Assembly: GCA_003290165.1 (NCBI GenBank)
Contig: QNQO01008296.1
Coordinates: 62,001-126,000, forward strand
Source: Berberis thunbergii
Taxonomy: Eukaryota > Streptophyta > Magnoliopsida > Ranunculales > Berberidaceae
Direction of reading: 5' to 3'
Length of the DNA: 64,000 bases
In this document: one piece after another, positions 1 to 10,355 of the stretch
Layout: the number at the start of each line of letters is the position of its first letter
How positions within the stretch are numbered: position 1 is the stretch's first letter
Notes under the pieces: generated by a model
Databases searched by the model: none
What the model was told of the DNA's origin: nothing
What the model saw: only the letters and a program-made list of their open reading frames with translations
Made by a program: the position numbers and the translations under genes

Positions 1-719
1 TCTTATTTTCTTTTCCTTTTTTTTTTTTGGTGTTATTTTCTGACAATGTAAATTTTAAGTACAAGTATCACTTCTCTATAAGCACCGCCTAAAGTTGGAT
101 TTGACAAAGCATTCTCTTTCTTTAACCATTTACCATAAGTGTTCTCAACTCAAACCAAATAATGCTAGAGAGAGCTTTTGGTTTTTTCTACCTAATCTTG
201 CACTCCGAACTCCTTCCACTTCAAATAAGTTGGTTTAAAATTGCTAAATTTGTTAATGTGAGCTTGCACAGAGTAATATCGGCCGAAGAAATTCCCAACT
301 CAAAGCAAAAGACCCAAAAAATGACATTTCGCCACCCCATCCGAAATAGCAATACATACTCTGTATTCACTAGTGACCCTGATGTATGAGCACCCAGTAA
401 GTCTAACGAAGTATGACTCTATCACTTGAAAACACCAACAGACCAACTTTTGGCTACTCTGACCAAGTCTTTCACCCCTAGTCTAGGCAGTTAAAACCCT
501 GGCCCACTCAGTACTCGCTTGGTGTGGCTGGCCGAGTATAACTAATCTCCATGAGGGTAACCAACTGAAGAAATGATTGATTGATTATGGCAACATACAA
601 AAGTGAGAACTCTCTAAGAGGAGGGCTCCTTCTGTTTTAAAGAGTTCCTTTCTTACAAAGAATGATGAAGCTATACTCCCAAAACAAAACCATCTCAACT
701 TAGTTTACACATACAAAGA

Positions 720-770
720 ATTTGCACTCAGACATGTGTATTTCGGTGGAATTTGCACTCAGACATGTGT
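720..770. repeat. Two copies of a 19-bp direct repeat
   Basis: The string TTTGCACTCAGACATGTGT occurs at 721-739 and again at 752-770, separated by 12 bases. It is a simple local duplication with no known function. Confidence 0.8.
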
Positions 771-1265
771 TGCATATACTAGCATATCATTCCTATGTTA
801 CCCATTTTTCCAAAAACCAAAAACCAAAAAGCTTTAGTTGTCACAACCAACTTTGGTGGATAATTCTGAATACTGCAAGGTCATACCAATGATGCACGAA
901 ACATAACCAACATACCGTAAAAGCCAAATTGTAACAAACCACATTATAGATAGATTTCCATTATGCAATAAGTATGTTCACAGCAAAATGATTAATTAAA
1001 TAAAAACAGAAGTTAGTACCAAAAACCAAAAACCAATCGAAACCGATTACAAAAGAACGATTCATCAAAAACCAAAAACCAAAAACCCTATATTTGGAAA
1101 TCATCAAATCGAGATTCGATTGTACCTTAGAGCTTTTCTCTTAGGTTGCTATTCGAATGTTCTTGAATGAGTACCACCACCACCACCACAGTATTCGACA
1201 GATTTCAACAGAGAGATAGAGAGCGAAGGAGGGAAGACGGAATGAGCGAAGTCACGAAGCGCTAA

Positions 1266-1371
1266 GGAGAGGGAAGGAGGAAGGAGGAAGGAGGGAATGG
1301 AATCGCAGGAAGGAGGGAATGGAATCGCAATCGCAGGAAGGAGGGAATGGAATCGCGGGAAGGAGGGAATC
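1266..1371. repeat. Purine-rich minisatellite
   Basis: About four imperfect units built on GGAAGGAGGGAATGGAATCG follow one another. The array is almost pure purine on the plus strand and lies just before the first CACTA subterminal motifs. Confidence 0.75.
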
Positions 1372-1559
1372 GAAGTAGGGAACTCGATGGTTTGTTAGCG
1401 CTGTAGGGATTTTATAAAATCTTTCTAATCCGGCGTTTTCAGCCTCTTATACGGCGTTTTGAAAACTAAATTTTATTTTTATTAGCGGGATAATTCTCGG
1501 GTTTTTTTTCGCTCTTTCTCGGCGCTTCTACACAAAACGCCGGTCTTGTTAGCTCTTTA

Positions 1560-2975
1560 CCAGCGCTTTTTACATCTAAACCGGCGTTTTCGAACCCAAA
1601 ATTTTATTTCGCGGGTTTTTAATCGTTACCAGCACGGGTTTTTTATCGTTACCGGCGCTTCTTAAATAACGCGCCGGTAGTGGTTACCCTTAACCGGTGC
1701 TTTTGTTTTGAAGCGCCGCCGGTAGTGTAAGCTTTTGACCGGCGCTTATTTACAGCCACTATGGGCATTTAAAAAAAAACACAATTCTGTTTGCGATAGG
1801 ATGGGGGGTTTTATCTCGGCCGGCGCTTCATAACACAAACGCTAGTTAAGGGTAACTAATACCGGCGCTTGTAACATCTAAAGCGGCGTTGTAGAAAACA
1901 TAATTTTTTTTCCATCAGCAGAATGGGTTGGAGTAGGGGTAGGCACGAGATAAACCCGTCCCTATCCCATCTCGTTCATACAGGATTTGAAATCATCATA
2001 AAGGGAACCCAGACAATCTGGCGTGCTCAACTGGATGGCCCCGTGAGCATTCAGCCGAGGGGAAGTCAACAGATGGACCACCAGCGGAGTCAACCGAAGG
2101 TCAGCATCCTTCACCCTTATAAAAATAGCGATCAAAGTTTTGAACCCGTTCAGTACCATCAGAACGGGAGGAATGCGAAGATACACCCGGAAGTGCCAAA
2201 TATCTTCCGAAATAAAAAAACGGAGTCTAGATTGAAACATGCATTTATGCAAGGCGATGAACCTTTGGGAGGCATTAACGGGGTTCGGTCAGTGCCCAAG
2301 GAGGTAAGTTTCAGGTCTTTCAGGAATCTAGTATTGATCCCGGAGTTTAACCAGACCGGATTCATCGACCAACCTATCCTGAAAAACTCGTGGCAAGTAT
2401 AAGACAACTCCTATTCGGGAGTAAGTTACAATTCTGTCCGTCATGGAGAAGAATACAAACTTTTGAGTACAAGTGCGAAAATAGAAACAAGAACACATAA
2501 GCAAAATAGCAGGGAGTTTCAGAAATACCGGCGCTTTTTACATCTAAACCGGCGTTTTCAAACCCAAAATTTTATTTCGCGGGATTAATTCACGGGTTTT
2601 TAATCGTTACCAGCGCGGGTTTTTTATCGTTACTGGCGCTTCTTAAATAACGCGCCGGTAGTGGTTACCCTTAACCGGCGCTTTTGTTTTGAAGCGCCGG
2701 TAGTGTAAGCTTTTGACCGGCGCTTATTTACAGCCACTACGGGCATTTCAAAAAAACACAATTTTGTTTGCGATAGGATGGCGGGGTTTTATCTCGGCCG
2801 GCGCTTCATAACACAAACGCCGGTTAAGGGTAACCAATACCGGCGCTTGTAACATCTAAAGCGGCGTTGTAGAAAACATAATTTTTTTTTCATCAGCAGA
2901 ATGGGTTGAAGTAGGGGTAGGCACGGGACGGGATGGGACAAGATAAACCCGTCCCTATCTCATCTCGTTCATACG
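1560..2975. repeat. Direct duplication of about 430 bp within the CACTA element
   Basis: The block at 1560-1985 is repeated with small differences at 2528-2975. Both run from CGCTTTTTACATCTAAACC through the AAGCGCCGGTAGTG motifs to GGGGTAGGCACG. The second copy has extra bases such as ATTAATTCACG near 2583. Between them sits an unrelated segment of about 540 bp. Confidence 0.8.
1986..2520. other. Unidentified segment between the two duplicated blocks
   Basis: This segment is richer in G and C than its surroundings and lacks the CACTA subterminal motif. On the plus strand a frame of 159 codons (1923-2402) stays open across most of it. The translation (for example HPYKNSDQSFEPVQYHQNG) does not resemble a family I recognise, and both minus-strand frames are also partly open. 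It may be captured host or organellar DNA. I cannot assign it. Confidence 0.4.
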
Positions 2976-4001
2976 GGATCGATACAGGACGGGATGGGAC
3001 GAGATCGATAAACCCATCCCTATCCCATCCCGTTCATACGGGATCGATACGGGACGGGACGAGATCAGCATGCTCTGATTATATGCATTTCATTTTCTTT
3101 AATCAATCTCATAATTTGGTTGCTTGCACTCATCTGTGTTAGACTTCAAAGCATTCCACACCTGCAAATTGCTTATTCTTGAAGAAGAAACTCATATGCA
3201 TCCAACAGTGCATTTCAATCTTGAACAATATATTTGCTAAGTATAGAAGAACAAGTTTAAACAAACATAATGTACACAACGCAAAGAATAACACTCAGTT
3301 TTACCCTTGCATAGGTATCTGAGCTACCAGTGACAAAAATCGTTCCACTAGCATTATATGCACAACACAATATTTGGTGGCTTGGTGGATCAGTACTAGT
3401 TGAGGGAACAATGCTAGTTGAGAGCGTGGTGCTAGATGAGGGACCATTGCTCTTCCCTGCATATAATTATAAGTTAAGATTTCAGTTACCAAATTCCAAA
3501 AACCCCAGCCAACCAACCAACCAAAACACATTATGTAAACTTGAAACAAACCAGTTATAGCATCTGAAGGCTTTGGAATGTAAATGCGAGGACTGACATA
3601 GGTATTCCTAATATCCCAGATACGACATGTTCCATCATCTGATGATCTAGTAGGAAGATAATAGAAAAAAAATCAGATACAAATTGAACTTTGAGAGAGT
3701 TTAATATTCATGTAGTAATTATGTAATAGGTAACTGCAAAAAATATGCTACCAAACCTGCATTGTAGGTATTTCTAAATGTTTAAATGACAGAAAGTTGA
3801 GGGATGTATTCTAGAAACTACTCATCAATACCAGAGTGAAAAATTAGCTTGGGACGGGACGGGGTTGGCAGTATTGAAAATATTCATCTCATCCCATTCT
3901 AGATCGAGACGGGATGAAATTATTCAATCCCATTAAGACCTGAAAAAATCAGGACGGGACGGGATCGGGATTAGGATTGCAGGATGGGATGCCCAGCCCT
4001 A
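2912..4001. mobile_element. Non-autonomous hAT-like element with GGGACGGGAT repeats
   Basis: The left end reads TAGGGGTAGGCACGGGACGG. The right end, read inward on the other strand, is TAGGGCTGGGCATCCC, so the first 12 bases match at 10 positions. The flanking 8 bases are GGTTGAAG on the left and GGGTGGAG on the right, a decayed 8-bp target duplication as hAT elements make. Inside each end are runs of GGGACGGGAT and its complement (2925-3070 and 3850-3990). There is no transposase. The middle carries two exons of a host gene in antisense orientation. Other members of this family lie at 12.39, 29.3 and 40.6-41.4 kb. Confidence 0.65.
3305..3658 (-). pseudogene. Captured two-exon fragment of a BRWD/PHIP-type WD40 gene
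   Basis: On the minus strand two exon-like blocks can be read. Block 3552-3658 gives SSDDGTCRIWDIR followed by SPRIYIPKPSDAIT, a typical WD repeat with its D-G-T-C-R-I-W-D core. It ends at a GT donor. After an intron with an AG acceptor, block 3305-3456 reads through a Ser/Thr-rich linker into ILCCAYNASGTIFVTGSSDT, the start of the next WD repeat, and ends at another GT donor. From memory of the family, this order matches the plant homologues of BRWD/PHIP WD40-bromodomain proteins. Intron positions survive, so genomic DNA was copied rather than mRNA. The fragment lies wholly inside the hAT-like element and can make no complete protein. Confidence 0.68.
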
Positions 4002-4367
4002 GGGTGGAGATTTTTTTATCTTGCCCGGCGCTTCACTAAAAGCGCCGGCATTGTTCACTCTTTACCGGCGCTTAATTACATCTAATACGGCGTTTTACAA
4101 ACAAAAAAAAATTTATTTTAGTTTTTATCAGTACCGACGCTTCTGTGTATAAACGCCGGTATTGGTATCTTTATACCGGCGCTTCACTCCCAAAACGCCG
4201 GATTAGGTCGCTCTTTACCGGCGCTGCAATAAAAACGCCGGCAGTGTTTTACGCCCAGTTTATTACCGGCGCTTGGTACCTAAATGCCGTTATTGAGTCT
4301 GTTTTACCGGCGCTTATTTTGAAACCCCGCCTTGAAAGTGTCGTTTTAGCCTACGTTTTTTGTAGTG

Positions 4368-6980
4368 AATATAATGGAGTGGCAGAGAGAATGAATCAGA
4401 CTATTATAGAAAGGGTCTGATGCATGCTTCACATGGCTAAGTTGTCGTAGGTATTTTGGGTTGAAACTGCTTGTACTGCTTGTTACCTCATCAATAGGTC
4501 TCATTCAGTTTCTTTGGATGGTGATATTCTAGAAAGAGTGTGGAGAGGTAAAGATATTTCATACTCTTATCTGAAGGTATTTGGGTGTAAAGCATTTGTT
4601 CATGTAGCCGAAGACCAAAGATCAAAGCTTGATAAGAAGGCATTTCAATGTGTTTTCATTGGCTATGGAGATGAATAGTTTGAGTACAAATTATGGGACC
4701 CGAGAATAAGAAGATTGTTAAAAGCAAAGATATGGTCTTTTATGAAGATCATACCATTGCAGATCTTGATAAAGTTGAGAAGCCAAAGGTCTACCAGAGA
4801 GCTCCAACCATCAAATAAGTACCCCGATTCTGAGTATATTTTGCTTACAGAAGAAGGCAAGCTAGAAAATTTGTAAAAAGTAATAGCTCATAAAGATAAA
4901 AATGGTTGGATGAAGGCTATGCAAAAAGAGATGAATTCCTTACATAAGAATGATACTTATGAGTTAGTTGAGATTTCAAAAGGTAGAAAACCTTTAAAAA
5001 AACAAATGGGCGTACAAGCTAAAAAAGAATAGTGATGGAAAATATTTAAGCACAAAGCTCGGTTAGTGGTGAAAGGCTTTGCACAAAAGAAGGGTATAGA
5101 CTTTAATGAGATATTATCATCCGTTGTGAAGATAACCTCTATTAGAGTAGTGTTGAGTCTCGCAGCTAGCCCAGATCTTGAGATTAAGCAGTTAGATGTT
5201 AAAACTGTGTTTCTTCATAAAGATTTGCATGAAGAAATTTACATGGCACAACCAGATGGTTTTGAAGTGAAAGGGAAAGAACATATGATTTGCAAATTGA
5301 AAAAAAAAAGTCTTTATGGGCAGAAACAAGCTTCAAGACAGTAGTATAAGAAGTTTGACTCATTTATGGTAAGTCATGGGTACAAGAGAACATTTTTATA
5401 TCATTGTGTCCATGTCAGATATTTTTCGCCTAGTATAGCTTCATTATTCTCTTGATTTATGTTAATAATATGTTAATTGTTGGAAAAGATGTTGATATGA
5501 TTGGCAGGTTGAAGAAAGATTTGTTTGTCTTTTGATATGAAAGACTTGGGGCTAGCTCAATACATTTTGGGAATGAATATTGTACGTGACTGAAAAAATA
5601 AGAAGTTGTGGTTGTCTCAAGACGAGTATGTTGAACGGGTGCTTGAAAAATTCAACATGAATGATGCTAAGTCCGTGAGCACTCCACTTGCTAATCACTT
5701 CAAGTGAAGTGTCAAGTTGTCTCATAGCACTGATGAATAAAAAAATGAGATGACAAGTATTTCATACTCCTCTGCTGTAGGGTGTTTGATGTATGCGATG
5801 GTTTGTACAAGACTAGATATTGCTCAAGTAGTTAGTGTTGTGGTTAGGTATCATGATAATCTAAGAAAAGAACATTGTGATGCAGTTAAATGGATTATGA
5901 GGTACTTGAAAAGTACTTCAAAGCTTTGTTTATGTTTTGGTAATTCAAGAGCCGTATTGGAAGGGTTCATAGATGCAGATATGGCAGGTGATGATGACAA
6001 GAGGAGCTCCACTTTAGGTTATTTTTCACTTTTGCAGGGGAAGCTGTATTTTGGCAGTCTAGATTGCAAAAGTGTATTGCCTTGTTAACGACTGAAGCCG
6101 AATACATTGTCGTTATTGAAGCAGGAAAAAATGTTATACTTGAAAATATTACTCAAGGAATTGGGTGTGAATCAAAATAAATATGTCGTGCATTGTGACT
6201 ATCAGAGTGCCATAGAGCTAAGCAATAATGTCACATGCTATGGGCGTACCAAGCATATTGATACTCGTTACCATTGGATACGTGATGTGGTTGAGAAGAA
6301 TTGTTTCCAACTTGAGAGAATTCACACTAAAAAATCCTTCCGACATGATGACAAAAGTCGTTCCTAAAGAGGAACGTGAGTTCTGTAGAGCTCATTGGAA
6401 TAGCCTATGATTCCCCCCTTATGGTCTGGAGGGAGAGATTGGTTGGGTTGGGTCCAACCCATTGGGGTGGACTAGACTTTGTTATCATGTTGGGGAGACG
6501 AATATATATATATATATAAAGACAACAGTTAGGGTTGTTTGGCAGAGATAAATAAAACAGGTTTGTGCAGTGCTGCTATGGATGCACGACTGCATGGGAT
6601 TCCTCCGTTGAGATAGAAGAAAGAACAGAAGAAGGGGTTGATTCGAGTGTTTTGGATCCGTTTCTTGCCAGATTTTGGTGCCGTTTGTTTAGGTGGATTT
6701 TTTCATTGCTTGGGAAGTTAGTTGAAGCGCTTGTGAGGTAACCCTTGTATTGCTCCTTGAATTCCTCAAGCCTTGGGCAAAGGGGGTTTGAGAAGAATAT
6801 TGTATTTTTTTTTTATTGATTAATGGATTGATTGGATTTACCCCGTGATTTTTTACCCTTCACCTTGAAGGGTTTTTCAAGTATATTTTGGTATCTTTTA
6901 TTTTGCATTGATTATCTGTTTGGCGTTATTACTTGGTTCTTTCATTGGTAGAATTCATTTGTAGTTGTTTCTGATAACCA
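4368..6980 (+). mobile_element. Ty1/copia retrotransposon remnant, 3' half with LTR
   Basis: The remnant begins inside the integrase at NGVAERMNQTI, the typical end of the integrase core, and continues through a C-terminal integrase stretch (VFGCKAFVHV near 4580). The reverse transcriptase shows KARLVVKGFAQKKGIDF and QLDVKTVFLHKDLHEEIYM (about 5055-5245). The RNase H-like end shows HCDYQSAIELSNN and KHIDTRYHWIRD (6195-6290). The frame is broken by many stops and shifts, so the element is dead. A purine-rich tract (GGAGGGAGAGA) precedes a 541-bp LTR. The gag, protease and 5' LTR are absent; the CACTA element occupies the place where they would be. Confidence 0.88.
6440..6980 (+). repeat. 3' LTR of the first copia element
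   Basis: It begins TGGTTGGGTTGGG directly after the polypurine tract and ends CTGATAACCA, giving the short inverted ends TGGTT and AACCA. A dinucleotide (TA)n run lies at about 6503-6520. No second copy exists in the window, so the ends are inferred from the TG..CA rule alone. Confidence 0.65.
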
Positions 6981-7392
6981 TGCATAAAACATCAAACTCA
7001 TATCAAATTCTGATAAAAAACCGCTTCAAATAGATTTGGAGTTGTATAAAGCAAAAAACAAAAATCATAATAAAAAGTAGACAAACAAAATATTTTATTG
7101 GGAACGAGGGAGAGAATTGTGCACACTTGATATATAAGTTTTTGTTATTTTGAATATATGTTAGTCGTAATAACAAAGATGATGTTGAACTCAATTAAAA
7201 ATGAGACAGTGAAACCTTGTTTTTCTTCATGAATTCTCTCCCGTGCCATCTCAATTCAAGTTCTTGGATTCCAACACTGTAAGAAAAAATAAATGAGACT
7301 AATAAGTAAATCAAAATCAAAATCGTTAAACAAATTAAACCTTGAGATTGAAGAGGACTGCTTGGATACATCCATAGTTTCAGTGACGAGTG
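6981..7392. other. Intergenic, no gene seen
   Basis: AT-rich sequence with no recognisable coding potential between the copia LTR and the first hairpin element. Confidence 0.5.
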
Positions 7393-7540
7393 ATTCTATG
7401 TGTCGAGGGAAAGGGCGAGGAAACCAGCGAGGAAAAGGAGGTGGTGCGCGCCAAAAACATCTCGAGGGGGGTGAACGGTTCACCCCCCGCCACCTCCTTT
7501 TCCTCGCTGGTTTCCTCGCTCTTTCCCTCGACATTTAGTA
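7393..7540. mobile_element. Hairpin element H1 (foldback MITE, shared TGTCGAGG ends)
   Basis: The left arm starts TGTCGAGGGAAAGGGCGAGG and the right arm ends CTCTTTCCCTCGACATTTAG. The two arms pair over roughly 45 bases at the base, including AACCAGCGAGGAAAAGGAGG with its complement. The right arm keeps an inner GGGGGGTGAACGG portion whose left partner is partly lost, so the loop side is shortened. It belongs to the same family as elements at 11.26, 22.20, 34.57 and 37.22 kb. Confidence 0.8.
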
Positions 7541-8330
7541 CATTCATAGAGTGACAACACCCAATGCACATCAACTATAAAATTAGGCTACCACTTTTCA
7601 ACACCAACAATTTTGCTGAAGCACACCGCCCAGATAAACCAAAAATCTTATTTCTCTCCCTCCTATCATCCTCTCCTCTCTCTCAGGAACAACAAAACCA
7701 CTGCACCGCCTTGCCCCGCCTACTCCGCCGCCACTACACCACCTCACCTCGCTCGCCGACTGGCCATACCTCTTCTCTCCTATTTTTTTTTCCTCTCCTC
7801 CACTTCTTCTCCTCTTCTCATATCTTTATGTTCTTCTCCTCTTTTCTTAGTAACAACAGGGACGGAGCAGCAGCGGCGGCCCTGCTAGCAGCACCACCCT
7901 CCCGCCATCTTTTGTCCCTCCCTTCTTATCATTTTCTCTGTAGCCGTTGTGTTGCACATGGAAGACTGTGGAATTTTGAATGTTGAATTATGCATCCATA
8001 ATAGAGATGTTGAATTTTGGAACATATTTAGCTTAATTATCAAAGTGATGGAGAGCGATTAAATTTCAAAAGAGAAGCTCAGCGTTGCAGCTGGATGCAT
8101 ACATACATAACAAGTCTTCCCTGGCCTGCAATGGGACGCCAACATTGAATTGGTTTATATAATGTGGTCTTTTAGTCTAGGGATGCAATTTCAACCTGAT
8201 GCATATTTTCACTACGGTCTCAATTCTGTTCATTAAGTCTGCAGATTGTTTTCACGTAATCTACTGAGAATATCGTGTGCATGCCATGCCCTCTATTTTT
8301 ACTATCTTCCATGGCTTGTTTGCCATTGTA
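7541..8330. other. Pyrimidine-rich intergenic stretch
   Basis: Region 7640-7930 is rich in CT and CCG runs and gives long but low-complexity open frames in two phases (Ser/Pro/Leu-rich). No domain is recognisable. It resembles a leader or LTR-derived sequence more than a gene; a similarly composed stretch is at 26.9-27.4 kb. Confidence 0.45.
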
Positions 8331-8406
8331 AATGTTATATGAAATTGAGATAAAATTTTGGATTACCACTGTTTATTTCAGCTTTCATTATTAAACAAAT
8401 GAAAAA

Positions 8407-8476
8407 TGGGCCAATGGTAGGGCTGTGTGGGTTTGTCCTCCACATCCTAGGTTTGAGTCTCACCTGCGACATGGTT
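8407..8476. repeat. Short tRNA-like insertion present in DUF247 copy A only
   Basis: Comparing the 3' flanks of the two DUF247 copies shows about 70 extra bases here. The copy B flank at 14.43-14.46 kb runs straight through. The insert contains a GGTTTGAGTCTC stretch close to a pol III B box and a TGGTAGGGC stretch that could be an A box. It may be a very small SINE or a tRNA fragment; target duplications are not clear. Confidence 0.4.
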
Positions 8477-8513
8477 ACATTTAGATAAAGCAACAATACA
8501 TAATTAAGCATGT

Positions 8514-9797
8514 TCAGGTTTTGATCACTGAAACAACAGAGCAAACAGTTTGCACTATTGTGCAAACAAGGAGTATAATTGCAGCAACAACGGATGCGGT
8601 GGACCATGGAGTCTTGAAGTACTCTCGCATAAGCATTGCCCTCCATTTAGGCCGCCGCTTCTTGCAATATGCATTCACATTTTTGTAAAGTTCAGCATAG
8701 TGATCACCTGTACTTGTCCATGTAGCAAGCTTATTAACAAAATGTGAGACCTCATCATCGTTGCCTAACCAGTTGTTAATAATCCCTTTCCTTCGAAGTA
8801 GTGCCACATCTTCTGGAGTATTTATAAGCTGATCCATGAGATTGATATAACCTGTTACATGGTTGCCTTCATAATTATTGAAGAAGTCCAAAGCTATAAG
8901 GTTTCGAAAGAGAGATTCAGTGCCATCGTCAACATAAATAGTTGGGATGTGTATACTTAACACTCCCTTCTTCTTGCCAAAGCTGATGTCCAAAAAACAT
9001 TTTGCGTTGGTAAGCTTTTCAAACTTGACTCCAGCTTGATAGAGCTCTGTTGCACTTGGTATTAATTCAAAATTTTCTGGTTCCTTGCTTTCAGATGACG
9101 GGACGCAACTTTGACGTATGAAATCAACAAAATGTTTTACGCAGTTATTGCTGGGGTCTGTAAGACATAATTGCAAACTGTTATGGCTGAAAAAAACGAA
9201 GGCAAGACGAAGGAAGGAGAATGCCCAACGTCGTTCATGGAGATTGTTGTTGAGTAGGTCGAACAAATATTCTATAACGAAAAATGGAAGTTGGTTTTCA
9301 AGTAGTTGCATATCCATCTTTATACCCTGTGACATTGAAGGAGCAGTCCGCAGAAAGTCGTGATTTTTTCGTGGTTCAGAATTCGTGTCCCTGAGCATGA
9401 ACTCGATCACGAAGCAACCATCAATTAACATCATTTCAACAAATTCGTTACTTGCAAGTTTAACATGTTCATCATAATGTTGGCGAGCTCTTTCTTCATA
9501 CCCTTTCAAATTTTCAAAATAAAACTTTATGGTTTTTTGTGGATCTCTATCGAGAAAATCTTGTAGGTACCGCAATTTATGGATTTCCATGGGTTGTAGG
9601 TTTGGGTCGCCATGGTGGAAAGGCCCGATCGAGACTAGTTGTGGTGTGTATGCTTTTGGATTTACTGAACGTAACAATATGGGAACTCTATAGATGGAAC
9701 GATCAGTAGTAATCCGAGGAACCATGCATAGCATGGTTTCCAGAGTCGTCAGCACCTGATTGCCAATATGTGCTCCATTCGCATCACAATTCTCCAT
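8514..9797 (-). CDS. DUF247 (UPF0481) membrane protein, copy A, intact
   Basis: A single uninterrupted frame of 427 residues starts at an ATG (MENCDANGAH). It carries the family's hallmark N-terminal block, with IYRVP followed by PQLVSIGPFHHG at about residues 35-65. The conserved MLIDGCFVIEFML segment lies near residue 123, and the hydrophobic C-terminal anchor (about residues 402-424) is followed by only a few residues, as in most DUF247 proteins. Length is normal for the family. The molecular function of DUF247 proteins is largely unknown; in grasses members sit at the S and Z self-incompatibility loci, but nothing here shows such a role. A 5'-UTR intron is likely (9807-9903). A close copy with one frameshift lies at 14.5-15.8 kb and a fragment at 26.3 kb, so this is a local multigene cluster. 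Confidence 0.88.
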   Translation of the reverse strand: MENCDANGAHIGNQVLTTLETMLCMVPRITTDRSIYRVPILLRSVNPKAYTPQLVSIGPFHHGDPNLQPMEIHKLRYLQDFLDRDPQKTIKFYFENLKGYEERARQHYDEHVKLASNEFVEMMLIDGCFVIEFMLRDTNSEPRKNHDFLRTAPSMSQGIKMDMQLLENQLPFFVIEYLFDLLNNNLHERRWAFSFLRLAFVFFSHNSLQLCLTDPSNNCVKHFVDFIRQSCVPSSESKEPENFELIPSATELYQAGVKFEKLTNAKCFLDISFGKKKGVLSIHIPTIYVDDGTESLFRNLIALDFFNNYEGNHVTGYINLMDQLINTPEDVALLRRKGIINNWLGNDDEVSHFVNKLATWTSTGDHYAELYKNVNAYCKKRRPKWRAMLMREYFKTPWSTASVVAAIILLVCTIVQTVCSVVSVIKT

Positions 9798-9806
9798 TCT
9801 TAATTG

Positions 9807-9903
9807 CTACAAATAAATAAAATAAAATTTATGCTTTTAATTAAACATGTGTACCAAAATTCCAAATGCCGTAACTTGCTAGAGAGCTAGGTGATGTACA
9901 TAC
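9807..9903 (-). other. Predicted 5'-UTR intron of DUF247 copy A
   Basis: On the minus strand a donor CTG|GTATGT at 9903 and an acceptor TTTGTAG|CAATTAAG ending at 9807 bracket 97 bases of AT-rich DNA. The spliced leader would put only about nine bases between the junction and the ATG. The same sites are kept in copy B (near 15.79-15.90 kb), which supports the call. Confidence 0.55.
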
Positions 9904-10068
9904 CAGAGGCTTAGCCTTAATAAGTTCCCCCTTGATGTCTGTTGCAAGAAATCACCCTGCAGATCACTCAAAACTTGTCACTCTAGTAATAATTAAAAAT
10001 CGGACTGCATTTCAAGTTTATAGGAAAAAAATTGTGCAAAATATACATGTTTAATTCTATAATAAGTC

Positions 10069-10216
10069 TAGCCAGCCTTGTTTGGTAGTTCTTTTTTTTG
10101 TTTTTTTAGCGATTTTATATTTTTTACTCATTCTCTTTAAAACACTATCTATATAAGGGGTCAAAGCGTAAAAAAACTCAAAAAAAATCAAGAAAATGCT
10201 AGCAAACAAGGCTAGC
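10069..10216. mobile_element. Small T-rich foldback MITE
   Basis: It begins TAGCCAGCCTTGTTTGGTAG and ends GCTAGCAAACAAGGCTAGC, imperfect inverted ends of about 18 bases around a T-rich then A-rich core. A related left half recurs at 62576-62670. The transposon superfamily cannot be told from the ends alone. Confidence 0.5.
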
Positions 10217-10355
10217 TAGAATTGTGCTTAATTCTATTATATGAATCATTAGTCTTTTATTTGCCTTTTGATTCCGCATTGACTCGTGCCAACTCATATA
10301 TACTCTGACTTAAATGACTAAGAATTCATTTTAATTCCTTTCAAGTCATTTTAAT

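Larger units (their letters stand above)
1..1420. other. Intergenic AT-rich stretch, no gene supported
   Basis: No open frame here resembles a known protein. The stretch holds several runs of the phrase CCAAAAACCAAAAACC near 810-830 and 1020-1090, a short direct repeat (720-770) and a purine-rich minisatellite (1266-1371). The last could be the leader of a gene or the inner part of the CACTA element that follows; neither can be shown. Confidence 0.5.
1421..4367. mobile_element. CACTA-type DNA transposon remnant with ACCGGCGCTT subterminal arrays
   Basis: The motif ACCGGCGCTT and its complement AAGCGCCGGT recur many times at 1430-1900, 2520-2870 and 4020-4330, often as close inverted pairs. 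This matches the subterminal repeats that En/Spm (CACTA) transposases bind. The right end reads TTTTTTGTAGTG and stops at 4367, the complement of the usual CACTACAAAAAA terminus. No matching CACTAC left end is visible upstream, so the left side is deleted or rearranged. No transposase is present. A hAT-like element (2912-4001) is nested inside. Directly to the right lies the integrase of a copia element, so the CACTA element probably jumped into it, but the upstream copia half is missing. Confidence 0.72.

Noticed and set aside
480..600. Possible tRNA gene near GGCTGGCCGAGTATAACTAA
   Set aside because: No full cloverleaf or T-loop GGTTCRA at the required spacing.
7564..7986. 140-codon plus-strand open frame, Ser/Pro/Leu-rich
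   Set aside because: Low-complexity CT-rich DNA, open in two overlapping frames, with no domain.
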